Assembly: GCA_002704825.1 (NCBI GenBank)
Contig: PAIY01000096.1
Location: 1 to 64,000 of the forward strand
DNA from: Phycisphaeraceae bacterium
GTDB lineage: Bacteria; Planctomycetota; Phycisphaerae; Phycisphaerales; Phycisphaeraceae
Length of the DNA: 64,000 bases
Reading direction: 5' to 3'
Shown: positions 26,027-35,497 of the stretch, piece after piece
Layout: every line of letters begins with the position of its first letter
Position numbering within the stretch: the first letter of the stretch is position 1
The notes under the pieces: generated by a model
The model's input: the letters and a program-made list of their open reading frames with translations, nothing else
The model's database searches: none
What the model was told of the DNA's origin: nothing
Program-made: the position numbers and the translations under genes

Positions 26027-26773
26027 ATGACTCGCACGCTTAATTTATTGTCCATGTTGATGGTGGTTCTCTTTGCAGGTTCACTCCAGGCACAGATCAT
26101 TGCAACGGATGATTTTGAAGCTGCAACCATCACCGACAGCAAGATGTCCGGCGGCAGTGGTTTTGACGGTGACTGGATCTTGCGTGGTACGGCAAAGACG
26201 GACTTTTCCATCGTTGAGCAATCCCTGCAATATGACAGTGGTGATATCAAAGTCGAGGGTGGCAAGAAGGCTTTGCAGTACGTGGCAAGCGATAAGGGCA
26301 TTGCATTGATGGCGGTTCGCAATCTGCCAACGCAGACCGAAACTGTTTTTCTGAGCTTTCTGATTCAAGCGAGCAACAGCACGGACACCAATGATTTTTT
26401 CCAGATCGGTTTTGATGCAGGTAAGTCTTCAGCCCCTAATCTCAGTGTGCTGCTCCAAAGCAAGTTCTACCCGCGAAGCAGCACTGCCACCGGCGGCGCA
26501 CCGTCTTTGATGGCAGTCAAGCAGGGCGAAACATTCCTGTTGGTCATGAAAGCGGAGCACGTCGAGAACACCACCAACTATGATCAGGTGACGCTCTTTG
26601 TCAATCCGACAAGCCTGGATGAATCGGCCAACAAGTCCGTGCACCAGACTAAAAACTCGGGCATCAGCCAGATCAAACGCCTGCTGATCCGTAAAGCATT
26701 CACCGAAGCCGGCGACACATTCACCGTCGATCAAATCCGCATCGGCAAAACATTTGAAAGTGTGGTCAAATAA
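26027..26773 (+). CDS. Predicted secreted beta-sandwich protein
   Basis: A 248-residue protein with a signal peptide (TRTLNLLSMLMVVLFAGSLQAQ, cleavage after Ala) followed by DDFEAATITDSKMSGGSGFDGDW. This start is typical of concanavalin-A-like jelly-roll proteins that are common in planctomycetes. No catalytic residues can be named. The end, DTFTVDQIRIGKTFESVV, is the usual last strand of this fold. Strong ribosome binding site AAGGAG. The next gene, a CE15-like esterase, is on the same strand 126 bp downstream, so a role in polysaccharide binding is possible. Confidence 0.65.
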   Translation: MTRTLNLLSMLMVVLFAGSLQAQIIATDDFEAATITDSKMSGGSGFDGDWILRGTAKTDFSIVEQSLQYDSGDIKVEGGKKALQYVASDKGIALMAVRNLPTQTETVFLSFLIQASNSTDTNDFFQIGFDAGKSSAPNLSVLLQSKFYPRSSTATGGAPSLMAVKQGETFLLVMKAEHVENTTNYDQVTLFVNPTSLDESANKSVHQTKNSGISQIKRLLIRKAFTEAGDTFTVDQIRIGKTFESVVK

Positions 26774-26899
26774 GATCGACCGTTTTTCTGCAGTTGATCG
26801 TGTTGACTTAAGTGAACCCACGACATTCAGGACGAGTTGGTTGACTGGATCGTTGGGATATTTTAAACTTATGATTTCTCGCGACATCAAGACTTTTTT

Positions 26900-28609
26900 A
26901 TGCGTCAAATGATTTGCATGAGTTGTGTGCTTTGGGTTTGTCAGTCGATGGTTGTGCATGCTGCGACACCGGTGATGCCTCATGCGTTTAAGCGCTGGAC
27001 GGTGTATGCGCCGGTGGAGATGGCGAAGGTGACGTTGGGTGATCATGATGTCATGCCATCAAGCCTGCCAGGGACCGACGGGCATGCCGTTGCCGGTCAT
27101 CGCGTGACTGTCTCCAAGGGGTATGAGCTGGATATCGCGCGGACTCTTGGACTTGCTGTTGAACGCAAACGCGCTGCCGTCTTGATGACGCAGATTGCTT
27201 CCGACGAAGCCAGAACCATCAAAGTCGGTGCGTCAGCAGATTGGTGGATGCATTGGTATGTCAACGGCAAGCCTGTGTTCACCACCGGTGAGCGGGGCAA
27301 TGTCTACGGGACGCGGTCGATTCGCGAGCATGTCTTTGAGCTGCCGTTGCAGGCAGGGGATAACCTTGTTAGCGTTGTAGTCGAATCCGGGACTGGCGGC
27401 TGGAAATTGTTGGCTGGATCGGATCGGACCATTGCAGATCTGGAGGCTGATGTGGACAAAAAACTTGATGACTATCTCGACAAACCGTTTGAGTACATCG
27501 TTTCGCCTGAAAAAATTCGACAATACACCCTCCCATCCCTGATGACCACAGACGATGGCAAGCCGGTGGCCACCGTTGAGCAATGGGAAAATGGTCGACG
27601 TCTGAAGTTGCTCGATGCGTTTAAACATCATGTCTACGGCGAAATCCCCATGCAGCTTGATGACCTGTCATTTGAAGTGGTCAGCCATGATCCGCAGGCA
27701 CTGGATGGCAAAGCTGACTTCCGCATCATCCAGATCAAGATGAAACGCAAAAACAAAACGCATGCATTTCATCTGGAACTCTATACCCCCAGGATGGGCA
27801 AGCCGGCTCCTGCATTTTTGCTGATCAATAACCGCCGTCACACGCCAGAGCCAACCGATCCGGATTCAGGATTCTTCCCCGCCCGCAAGTTGATCGAAGC
27901 AGGCTTTGCAGCAGGGGAGTTCAACAACAAGGAACTGGCAGCGGACAACAATGAGCACTTCCATGAAGGTGTGCTCCAGCTTTATCCGGAGTTGTTGAAA
28001 AAATCCGATGGCCCGCGAACGATCAGTGCCTGGGCGTTGGGCGTGATCCGTTGCGTGGACTATCTCGTACAGGACGATGCGATCGATGCCAAGCGGATCA
28101 GCGTGGTTGGGCATTCCCGTGGGGGCAAGACTGCGTTATGGGCTGCGGTCAATGACCCGCGCATTGCCATGACCTGCCCCAACAACTCAGGGTGTACCGG
28201 CACCGCCATTGCTCGGCGCATGTTTGGTGAAACAATTGCCGACATCAACAAGCAATTCCCCTATTGGTTTAACGATGTCTACAAACAGTATGACAATCGA
28301 GAAGACGATTTGCCGGTGGATCAGCATATGCTCATTGCCCTGATGGCGCCGCGTCCGGTCTGTGTCGGCAGTGCCATCGAAGACCACTGGGCGGACCCCG
28401 AAGGTGAGTACCTGTCCATGGTACATGCCACGCCGGTATACAAGCTTTACGGTTTGGAAGGGTTGTCACCATCTTTGCCGGTTTCGATTGAAAAGCAGGT
28501 GTTGGGGCAGAACCTGTCTTACCACATACGTCATGGTGGCCATGGTCTTAGAGAGTATGATTGGCAGTGTTACATGAATGCCGCCCGGACTTTTCTGAAG
28601 ATTCAATGA
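26900..28609 (+). CDS. CE15-like glucuronoyl esterase / alpha-beta hydrolase
   Basis: A predicted exported esterase of 569 residues. The signal peptide covers about residues 1-21. A beta-sandwich-like N-terminal region of about 170 residues precedes the hydrolase. The hydrolase has the nucleophile Ser406 in VVGHSRGGKTALWAA and NNSGCTGTAIARRMFGE, DQHMLIALMAPRP and EDHWADPEGEYL follow. HGGHGLREYDW carries the catalytic His. These match bacterial carbohydrate esterase family 15, which splits esters between glucuronic acid on xylan and lignin alcohols. The N-terminal domain is an addition to the usual 400-residue enzyme. Substrate in this organism is inferred. Confidence 0.8.
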   Translation: MRQMICMSCVLWVCQSMVVHAATPVMPHAFKRWTVYAPVEMAKVTLGDHDVMPSSLPGTDGHAVAGHRVTVSKGYELDIARTLGLAVERKRAAVLMTQIASDEARTIKVGASADWWMHWYVNGKPVFTTGERGNVYGTRSIREHVFELPLQAGDNLVSVVVESGTGGWKLLAGSDRTIADLEADVDKKLDDYLDKPFEYIVSPEKIRQYTLPSLMTTDDGKPVATVEQWENGRRLKLLDAFKHHVYGEIPMQLDDLSFEVVSHDPQALDGKADFRIIQIKMKRKNKTHAFHLELYTPRMGKPAPAFLLINNRRHTPEPTDPDSGFFPARKLIEAGFAAGEFNNKELAADNNEHFHEGVLQLYPELLKKSDGPRTISAWALGVIRCVDYLVQDDAIDAKRISVVGHSRGGKTALWAAVNDPRIAMTCPNNSGCTGTAIARRMFGETIADINKQFPYWFNDVYKQYDNREDDLPVDQHMLIALMAPRPVCVGSAIEDHWADPEGEYLSMVHATPVYKLYGLEGLSPSLPVSIEKQVLGQNLSYHIRHGGHGLREYDWQCYMNAARTFLKIQ

Positions 28610-28691
28610 CGGTTGATCATTCACGCGATCCGGTGATTTTTGCTTACAATAAGCTTTTGTCGTTCCATGGAACATGGCGGAGTCACGTTGT

Positions 28692-29426
28692 ATGCAGCTA
28701 TTAATCAGTCCGACCAATCTCGGCGAAGCGAAGCTGGTTGCCGACGCCGGTTGCCCGATTGTCGATATCAAAAATGTCGATGAAGGCTCGCTGGGCGCTC
28801 AGCCTGTTTCGGTGATTCGGCAGGTGATCGCTGCAGTCGGATCAAGCGATGCCAGGGTCAGTGTTGCCATTGGTGATTTACCTTGCTTGCCGGGAACCGT
28901 GAGTCTTGCTGCCCATGGTGCTGCGACACTTGGCCCGGACTTTATCAAGGCAGGCTTGCGTGGGGCGACCGGTGCGGTTGATGCGCGTGCGATGATTCAA
29001 GCGATGGTTCAGAGCGTGCATGATGTGGATCAACGCATCATCACCGTCGCCTCGGGCTATGCCGACTTTAAGCGATTCGATGGCCTGCATTGGCAGGACC
29101 TGCTTGAAGCTGCCAGCAAGACTTCCGTCAACGTGGTGATGCTTGATACATTGATCAAAGATGGGCAAACGCTCTTTGATGCCATGTCGATGTCGGACCT
29201 GCATCGCTTTACCGACATGGCTCATGATGCTGGCTTGAAAGTCGCCTTGGCCGGTTCGATCAGCATGGAACACCTTGATCGACTCTGCGAGATCAACCCC
29301 GACATCCTCGGCATGCGTGGCGGGGTTTGTCATCAGTCCGATCGCACACAAGGCATCTGCTCGCAACGTTTGACCCAACTCATCAACACGCTGCAACACC
29401 AGCCGACTGTGCACACCGGAGCATGA
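28692..29426 (+). CDS. mfnB: (5-formylfuran-3-yl)methyl phosphate synthase MfnB
   Basis: A TIM-barrel enzyme of 244 residues (DUF556). It condenses two glyceraldehyde-3-phosphate molecules to the furan precursor of methanofuran. The N-terminal MQLLISPTNLGEAKL and VDIKNVDEGSLGA match the family; Lys27 aligns with the Schiff-base lysine, and Lys86 and Lys156 are further candidates. IGDLPCLPGTVSLAAHGAA is also characteristic. ATG 28692 is preferred over the one at 28674 because CGGAG lies about 9 nt upstream and homologues start at this point. The kinase gene follows after 3 bp. Together they imply synthesis of a methanofuran-type cofactor for C1 metabolism. Confidence 0.85.
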   Translation: MQLLISPTNLGEAKLVADAGCPIVDIKNVDEGSLGAQPVSVIRQVIAAVGSSDARVSVAIGDLPCLPGTVSLAAHGAATLGPDFIKAGLRGATGAVDARAMIQAMVQSVHDVDQRIITVASGYADFKRFDGLHWQDLLEAASKTSVNVVMLDTLIKDGQTLFDAMSMSDLHRFTDMAHDAGLKVALAGSISMEHLDRLCEINPDILGMRGGVCHQSDRTQGICSQRLTQLINTLQHQPTVHTGA

Positions 29427-29429
29427 CCC

Positions 29430-30218
29430 GTGATCGATTGGCATCTGATTAAACTCGGTGGCTCGGTCATCACGCACCCGGATCACGCGGACAAGTTTTA
29501 CGCAGCCAATGTCCAGCGGATTGCCCGGGAAATAGCTGCAGTCTCCAAGCCCTGCATCCTCGTCCATGGCACGGGGCATGTCGGTAAACCACCTGCCATC
29601 GAGCATGGTTACGCGGACACCGGCATCATCTCTGCCAACAACACACTGCTTTCCGTACAGGTTCGGCTTGAGCTACGCCATCTGCATCAGCATGTGTTGC
29701 GAGTGTTGTTGGATGCTGGGATTCGAGCTTTGCCGATGGACACCGCGACTTATTTCAATGATGACGGTTCGGATTTCAGGCAGCCGGATTTGAAGGATAG
29801 TCTCATGCAGGCTCTCGAAGCAGGATGCGTGCCGGTGTTTCATGGTGATATGGTGCAGTTGCCCGACCATCGTTTTGCGGTGGTCTCCAGCGATGCGATC
29901 ATGTCTGTTTTGGCAAGGTATCTCAAGCCGGACACCACGTTGTTACTCACGGATGTCGATGGTGTTTATGCAGACGCTGGTGATCAGTCGCAGCAGGTCA
30001 TCGACACGTTAACGCCAGCCAATCTCAAGCAGATGCAGCAGCAGGCGTCCGATCAACAGGATGTCAGTGGTGGGATGACAGGGAAGGTGAAACATGCCAT
30101 GGCCATGGCTGCACATTGTCAGCGGTGCATCATTGCCAACGGACTGACTGAGGGCGTGGTGTTACGATTGCTTGAAGGTGAAACAGGTTTGGGGACGCGC
30201 GTTTTGCCTGAAAATTAA
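29430..30218 (+). CDS. Amino-acid-kinase-family kinase, probably MfnE-like
   Basis: A 262-residue kinase of the aspartate/glutamate/uridylate kinase fold. LIKLGGSVIT is the N-terminal phosphate loop, HGTGHVGKPPAIEHG the substrate loop, LLLTDVDGVYAD the nucleotide-binding motif, and TGKVKHAMAMA the C-terminal Lys motif. The isopentenyl phosphate kinase signature HGxGSFGH is altered (GHVGK, with no His in the last place), which argues against that enzyme. Its coupling to mfnB, with a 3-bp gap and a GTG start at 29430, points to the methanofuran pathway kinase. The exact substrate is inferred from context. Confidence 0.65.
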   Translation: MIDWHLIKLGGSVITHPDHADKFYAANVQRIAREIAAVSKPCILVHGTGHVGKPPAIEHGYADTGIISANNTLLSVQVRLELRHLHQHVLRVLLDAGIRALPMDTATYFNDDGSDFRQPDLKDSLMQALEAGCVPVFHGDMVQLPDHRFAVVSSDAIMSVLARYLKPDTTLLLTDVDGVYADAGDQSQQVIDTLTPANLKQMQQQASDQQDVSGGMTGKVKHAMAMAAHCQRCIIANGLTEGVVLRLLEGETGLGTRVLPEN

Positions 30219-30922
30219 GCCTTTTTTGACTTGGCTTGTGAGATGGCATCGCGCATCGACGCCTTGATCAGTCTATTCATGCAACGTCGGGCATCGGCTG
30301 CATCCTGTCTGTCAATCGCCCGAGCCAGTTGAGCATGCTTGAGCCATAACCATGCTAAATGATGCAGATTTCGGTGATGGCTTTGATGGCCGAAGATGAA
30401 CTGCTTGACATGCCCCTGCATGATGATGGATTGAGCAAACGGATTGTCTGCAGCTTCAAGAATCAATTGGTGAAACTTTTCGTCTGCTGCATGGTATTGG
30501 GCCAGCTCTTTACCTTGCATCACCGGCTTTTGAGACTTGCGGAAACGATGGATTGCACGGTTCATTCTGACGACACATGCCTGTAATTGCTTTGTACATT
30601 TCTCGCTTCGCTTTTTCGCTGCTTTGCTCGCTGCCATTGTCTCAACTGCCAGTCGGACTTCGTAGATATCCTTGATCTCACGGAGTTTCGGCTGGACAAC
30701 ATACGTCCCGCTGGAGGGACGCTGTACCAGCAAGCCCTCACGCGCCAGACGCTGAATCGCCTCACGCACCGGTGTCCGGCTGTACCCCAGTTCCTTGCCA
30801 AGCTTGGTTTCAGAGATGCGTTTGTCCCGTGGCAGGACACCATCAAGCACCATCGCGCGAACCTGCTCGTAAGCTCGCTGACTTAAGACCGGACTGGATT
30901 CTGAACCGTGACTTGGGGGCAT
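30215..30922 (-). CDS. GntR-family regulator with FCD domain
   Basis: A 235-residue regulator. The winged helix includes LGKELGYSRTPVREAIQRLAREGL and the wing SSGTYVVQ at residues ~50-85. An all-helical FCD effector domain follows; members often bind sugar acids or other carboxylates. The ATG at 30922 follows CGAGGTG; a start 12 codons upstream lacks a ribosome binding site. Its 3' end overlaps the end of the kinase gene by 4 bp, convergently. The gap to the divergent gene at 31077 holds two near-identical palindromes, so it probably regulates itself and the 31077-35497 unit. Confidence 0.9.
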   Translation of the reverse strand: MPPSHGSESSPVLSQRAYEQVRAMVLDGVLPRDKRISETKLGKELGYSRTPVREAIQRLAREGLLVQRPSSGTYVVQPKLREIKDIYEVRLAVETMAASKAAKKRSEKCTKQLQACVVRMNRAIHRFRKSQKPVMQGKELAQYHAADEKFHQLILEAADNPFAQSIIMQGHVKQFIFGHQSHHRNLHHLAWLWLKHAQLARAIDRQDAADARRCMNRLIKASMRDAISQAKSKKA

Positions 30923-30963
30923 TGACACCTCGTGCGTAGAAAATAAGAAAAAGTTCATTAAAA

Positions 30964-31021
30964 CCGGTATACCGGATTGACCTTGGGCAAGGCACGTCTA
31001 AACTGTAAACCTGTATACCGG
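30964..31021. promoter_or_regulatory. Paired GntR operators
   Basis: CCGGTATACCGG at 30964-30975 is a perfect palindrome. CCTGTATACCGG at 31010-31021 is a near copy centred 46 bp away. Both contain a GTATAC core flanked by GG/CC, as expected for an FCD-type GntR dimer, and they lie between the GntR gene and the divergent operon. Confidence 0.75.
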
Positions 31022-31076
31022 TTTTTGCAAGACCGACTTGGAACTTTCACTCCCTACTTGTCACGGTATGTGAATC

Positions 31077-32258
31077 ATGAACACACCCAACGTCAATGAT
31101 CCAGCCTTGCTGGCCCCCAAAGTCTACATCCGTCAATTTCCCGACACCTTAAAACCGCGGCAATTTCAGGGCATTCCCGGCATTGCCTGCACATCCGATC
31201 AGACCCTTTGGGCGACCTGGTACGGTGGGGGGAACAACGAAGGTCCGGACAATTACATCATGCTTGCCAACTGTCCCAAGGACGGTCAATGGTCCGAACC
31301 CTGGCTGATTGTCCGCCATGATGTTCCCAATGTCCGCGCGTTTGATCCGACTTTGTGGGTCGACCCGCAAGGTCGCTTGTGGCTGTTCTGGGCGCAGACC
31401 GAGGTGGGAAGAAAGTTGGGCGACTCGCAAAACGACGGGGACGGCGCACCTGATACCAATAGCATCTGGGATGGTCGTGGCGGTGTCTGGGGGATCTGTT
31501 GTGAAAACCCAACGCAGCAACCTGAAGTCTGGCAGGAACCCCATCGTTTCTGTCATGGCATCATGATGAATAAGCCCACCGTCGATGAGGCTGGCAACTG
31601 GCTGATGCCCGCGTCGATCTGGAATCTCAAGCCCTACGACCCGGCAATTGATGAATCACAACGCGGCCCGACGGTGACCATCTGTGATGGCAAAACACTG
31701 GATGCACAGATGCAGGCAACCCCGGGTCATGTGCCTGATCTGGTCTTTGACGAACACCATGTCCTGACGATGAAAGACGGACGCTGGGGCATGTGGATTC
31801 GTACACTCAGCGATCAACGATTGGGTGCAGTGAGTTACTCTTCGGATCGTGGCAAGTCATGGTCCGACGCCCAACTTTGCAGCATTCCCTGTCCCAACAG
31901 CCGCTTTTATGTCGGCCGACTCAAGTCCGGTGCGCTACTGCTGATTTCACATCACATCACTGACACTGTACGTCAGAGTGATAACAAATGGCCTGCCCGT
32001 TCACACTTGACCGCATGGGTCTCCGACGATGAAGGTCAGACCTGGCTCGGCGAATTGCTCATCGACGAACGTGAACAGGTTTCCTATCCTGATGTTGATA
32101 TTGCTGATGACGGGACCATCCATGTGATCTACGATTACCAACGCTACAAGGATCGACAGATTCTGTACGTCGCGCTCACTGAAGATCATATCCGGCAGGG
32201 CAACACGCCTGTTACGATCAATGTCGTCAATCAGGCAACCTGCCCGTTGGATGACTAA
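31077..32258 (+). CDS. Sialidase-fold (BNR beta-propeller) protein, cytoplasmic
   Basis: A 393-residue six-bladed propeller with BNR/Asp-box-like elements such as SYSSDRGKSWSDAQL and AWVSDDEGQTWLGEL. Other landmarks are LWATWYGGGNNEGPDN, HGIMMNKPTVDEAGNWLMPA and PDVDIADDGTIHVIYDY. No signal peptide, so it would act inside the cell. The family includes exo-sialidases and unrelated glycosidases or lyases on rhamnose- or uronate-containing glycans; I cannot fix the substrate. It is the first gene after the GntR operators; two more signal-less glycosidase-like genes follow at 17- and 15-bp spacing. Confidence 0.75.
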   Translation: MNTPNVNDPALLAPKVYIRQFPDTLKPRQFQGIPGIACTSDQTLWATWYGGGNNEGPDNYIMLANCPKDGQWSEPWLIVRHDVPNVRAFDPTLWVDPQGRLWLFWAQTEVGRKLGDSQNDGDGAPDTNSIWDGRGGVWGICCENPTQQPEVWQEPHRFCHGIMMNKPTVDEAGNWLMPASIWNLKPYDPAIDESQRGPTVTICDGKTLDAQMQATPGHVPDLVFDEHHVLTMKDGRWGMWIRTLSDQRLGAVSYSSDRGKSWSDAQLCSIPCPNSRFYVGRLKSGALLLISHHITDTVRQSDNKWPARSHLTAWVSDDEGQTWLGELLIDEREQVSYPDVDIADDGTIHVIYDYQRYKDRQILYVALTEDHIRQGNTPVTINVVNQATCPLDD

Positions 32259-32275
32259 GGCAAAGGCAGCAGTCC

Positions 32276-33904
32276 ATGCGATCCATTTTTCTCAATCAGG
32301 ATGATGCGCATTTTTATTCCTGTCATCCCACGTCCGACATGACCGTCGAGGGGCTTGAACGTCTGGTGGATTTTTATGTCACCGACACACAGGTTGCAGG
32401 TTTACTCTTTTGCACCAATCTCCAGAAGGCCCTTTTTGACAGTCAAGTCTGGGAGCCACTCTATGCAGACTACGATCCGGACGCCGGCCCTGATCAACCC
32501 TGCTTAGCCAAACTCAAGCCGGAGATTCGCCAAATCGTACCCGGTGATCACGGGCGCAATTGGGTGCACAATCTCTGGGTGCTTAACCGTAAACATGGCA
32601 TCAAGCATCATCAGGTTTGGATCGACCGTTGCCGACATCATGGCATTGAAGGCTGGCTGACCATGCGCATGAATGACAGTCATGGTCTCAAGGAGTTCGA
32701 ACGTGACGCGAAGGGCATGGAATCCTGCGGTGATTGGTTGATGCTCTGCCCCTCCAGACATTGGCAGGAAAACCCACAACTCCGGCGGGCGCCCTGGCGA
32801 TCCGAACGCAGTTGGGAGGGTTCGTACAACTATGCATTGCCCGAAGTGCGTGATCATCACATGGCATTGATTGATGAACTCTGCACCACGTTCGACTTTG
32901 ATGGTCTGGAACTGGATTGGATGCGCTGGGGCCTGATGTTTGCGCCCGGCGACGAAGCAGCAGGACGGGCAATACTCAGCGACTTCGTGCAGCAGGTCCG
33001 CAGTAAACTTGATCAGGCAGAGCAACGTATTGGGCATCCCATTCGTCTTGGCGTGCGCGTGCCATCCGAACCACAGGAGGCACTGGCCAATGGTTATGAT
33101 GTTCCGCAATGGGTCCGCAGCGGTTGGGTGGACCAGGTGGTGCTCTCGTCCTTTTTCGGTCTGGCCAATCTCGATATCCCCGTGGAACTCTGGCGTTTGA
33201 TTCTTGGTGATGATGTGCGATTGATCGCGCACGCTTCAGGTGTAGCAGCACCATATCCCGATGCAGGCGTGACTGTCGGTCATCTTGATCATCAGTATGG
33301 CTGTGCGTCATCTGCCTTGCATCGTGGTGCTGATGGCGTTTACCTGTTTAACGAGTGTTACACGGAAAGCTCCAATCCAAGCCAGCTCAAAACCATGCTC
33401 GAGCACCAGGGGTCATTGGAAACCTTGGATCAGGTTGCCCGCCGATATCCGGTGACCTTTGCCTGTCATCGTGCGCCCGGCGATGTGCAACGGGCCTTAC
33501 TTCCCATCCCGATCTCACCGCCGTCAATCGGTCGAGACATGGGGCGCATGGAACACAACATCACGCTGCGAATTTACATCGGCCGCAAACCTTCGACAGG
33601 GCGCGCTGTGTTGCTATTGGGATTTTGCCCGGACACACCGATGCTCAATACCGAAAAACTCCAGGCAAGACTCAATGGGCAGAACATCAAGCCGATGGTC
33701 GATCGCCCGACGTCTGCCTTTGAAAACAACACAATCGACTTTGGTCATGATCCACTCAAGACGATCAACCAATGGATCGGTTTTGATTTGACGTTAGCGA
33801 TGTTGCACGATGACACGAATGTGATTGAGTTTTTACCTGCCGAGTCGTTTGATGATGTTGCAGGTGAATTGCGATGGGCCGAGATAGTCGTTGAACCTTC
33901 ATAG
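32276..33904 (+). CDS. Glycoside-hydrolase-like TIM-barrel protein
   Basis: A 542-residue protein with no signal peptide. The central part matches the glycosyl-hydrolase-like GHL10 type of barrel: VRDHHMALIDELCTTFDFDG is followed by LELDWMRW, whose Asp/Glu pair is a likely active site. WVDQVVLSSFF and GADGVYLFNE are later barrel strands. A beta-rich C-terminal domain follows residue ~430. It is in the middle of a three-gene cytoplasmic unit controlled by the GntR operators. Probable role: hydrolysis of an oligosaccharide after import. Specificity unknown. Confidence 0.7.
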   Translation: MRSIFLNQDDAHFYSCHPTSDMTVEGLERLVDFYVTDTQVAGLLFCTNLQKALFDSQVWEPLYADYDPDAGPDQPCLAKLKPEIRQIVPGDHGRNWVHNLWVLNRKHGIKHHQVWIDRCRHHGIEGWLTMRMNDSHGLKEFERDAKGMESCGDWLMLCPSRHWQENPQLRRAPWRSERSWEGSYNYALPEVRDHHMALIDELCTTFDFDGLELDWMRWGLMFAPGDEAAGRAILSDFVQQVRSKLDQAEQRIGHPIRLGVRVPSEPQEALANGYDVPQWVRSGWVDQVVLSSFFGLANLDIPVELWRLILGDDVRLIAHASGVAAPYPDAGVTVGHLDHQYGCASSALHRGADGVYLFNECYTESSNPSQLKTMLEHQGSLETLDQVARRYPVTFACHRAPGDVQRALLPIPISPPSIGRDMGRMEHNITLRIYIGRKPSTGRAVLLLGFCPDTPMLNTEKLQARLNGQNIKPMVDRPTSAFENNTIDFGHDPLKTINQWIGFDLTLAMLHDDTNVIEFLPAESFDDVAGELRWAEIVVEPS

Positions 33905-33919
33905 AGATTGAGATGGATC

Positions 33920-35497
33920 ATGTCAGAGACTTTGTATAACGGGATCGTTTTGCCAGACGTTTGGCCTCCTGCCGGTTTTGATAATCGAGCGACCTCGCCA
34001 CAGGTTGTTCCTTATCTGGACAATCGCCCTGAGGTGATTGATATCAGTGTCGGGCGACAATTGTTTGTCGATGACTTTCTGATTGAACGTGACGGCAATG
34101 CGATGACGCGCGTGTATCACAAGCCGGATAAGTACACCAACAACCCGGTTCTCACGCCACAGACCGCGGAAGAAACCTGCCCGGACTTCCCGTCGTGTGC
34201 GATTGCCAAGGGTGGTGGCGTGTGGTTTGATGATCTGGATAACAAGTTCAAGATGTGGTACATGACCGGGTATCTCGGTTACGCTGCGCTGGCGGTCAGT
34301 GACGATGGTGTGCATTGGCAAAGGCCTGCGTTTGATGTCGTGCCTGGGACGAATCTGATCTTGCCCAAGGACATACATCCTGACTCGGGGAGTGTGATCA
34401 TTGACCACTTCACCGACGACCCGACGCAGCGATACAAGATGCTGCTGCGCGAACCCAACCCACCCGGGGCGGCCTGTTTCCCCGGGCTTTTGTTCACTTC
34501 CCCCGACGGTATCCATTGGAAGCAGGTTGCCAAGACCGGCGATATGGATGACCGGAGCACCATGTTCTACAACCCATTCCGACATCAGTGGGTGCAAAGT
34601 ATCCGCCTGTTTAATCAGCCCAATGGTCGCATTCGTGCTTACAACGAACACCCGGACTTTGTGCAAAGTGGTGTATGGGATAAAGCCGAACTCAACGAAT
34701 GGCTCCGTGCAGATAATCAGGATGTCGGCAAGTTCATGCGCGCTGAACTCTACAACTTTGATGCCTTTGCCTATGAGTCGGTCATGATCGGCTTTCATCA
34801 AATCCTGCATGGGCCACCCAACATCACTGGTGAAAAGACAGGCTTGCCCAAACTCACCGAGTTGTACCTGAGCACCAGCCGTGATGGCTATCACTATCAC
34901 CGCCCGGATCGTACGCCCTTTATCGGTGCCCGTCGCGAGTATGGCTCGTGGGAGTATGGCTACGTCGAATCCAGCGCGGGGATGTGTCACATCGTCGGTG
35001 ATGAACTGTGGTTCTACTACTCGGCCTTGGCGGGGAATCCCGATCGCATCACCGCAGATTGGCGCGTCAACGGAACCTATGCCAACGGCAGTGTCGGGCT
35101 GGCTAAACTCCGCCGAGATGGTTTTGCTTCCATGCGTGCGATGTATGACGGGGGGACCATTCTCACCCGCAGACTCAAGTTTGCTGGCAAGCAGCTGTTC
35201 GTCAACGCACACACCGTCGGTTCCCTGTTGACCGTTGCGGTACTTGATGATCAGGATCAACCCATCAACGGTTTGTCTCATGAAGACTGTGTTGGCTTCA
35301 TGGGAAACAGCACCTGTACGCCAATCCATTGGAAGACGCGCGACCTGGCAGGACTTGGCAATCAGAGAGTCCGCCTTGAATTCAAATTCCGCCGTGGTGA
35401 TCTCTATTCCTTCTGGATCACCGACGATGAGCAAGGCAAGAGCGGTGGCTTCATCGCAGCAGGTGGGCCGGGACTTAAAGGCGCTAGAGATATTTGA
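33920..35497 (+). CDS. Five-bladed-propeller glycosidase-like protein (GH32/GH43-type)
   Basis: A 525-residue protein without signal peptide. The start region VGRQLFVDDFLIERDGNAM is a marker of this planctomycete/verrucomicrobial family. Repeated blades follow: FKMWYMTGYLGYAALAVSDD, LLFTSPDGIHWKQVAKTGD and ELYLSTSRDGYHYHRPDRT. The Asp and Glu residues in VDDF and WEYGYVESSAG could be catalytic. A C-terminal jelly-roll-like segment follows. The ATG at 33920 gives a 15-bp gap after the barrel gene. It completes the GntR-controlled cytoplasmic unit. The exact GH family and substrate are not determined. Confidence 0.7.
   Translation: MSETLYNGIVLPDVWPPAGFDNRATSPQVVPYLDNRPEVIDISVGRQLFVDDFLIERDGNAMTRVYHKPDKYTNNPVLTPQTAEETCPDFPSCAIAKGGGVWFDDLDNKFKMWYMTGYLGYAALAVSDDGVHWQRPAFDVVPGTNLILPKDIHPDSGSVIIDHFTDDPTQRYKMLLREPNPPGAACFPGLLFTSPDGIHWKQVAKTGDMDDRSTMFYNPFRHQWVQSIRLFNQPNGRIRAYNEHPDFVQSGVWDKAELNEWLRADNQDVGKFMRAELYNFDAFAYESVMIGFHQILHGPPNITGEKTGLPKLTELYLSTSRDGYHYHRPDRTPFIGARREYGSWEYGYVESSAGMCHIVGDELWFYYSALAGNPDRITADWRVNGTYANGSVGLAKLRRDGFASMRAMYDGGTILTRRLKFAGKQLFVNAHTVGSLLTVAVLDDQDQPINGLSHEDCVGFMGNSTCTPIHWKTRDLAGLGNQRVRLEFKFRRGDLYSFWITDDEQGKSGGFIAAGGPGLKGARDI

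Noticed and set aside
29430-30218. Isopentenyl phosphate kinase
   Set aside because: The catalytic His of HGxGSFGH is absent and mfnB is directly upstream.
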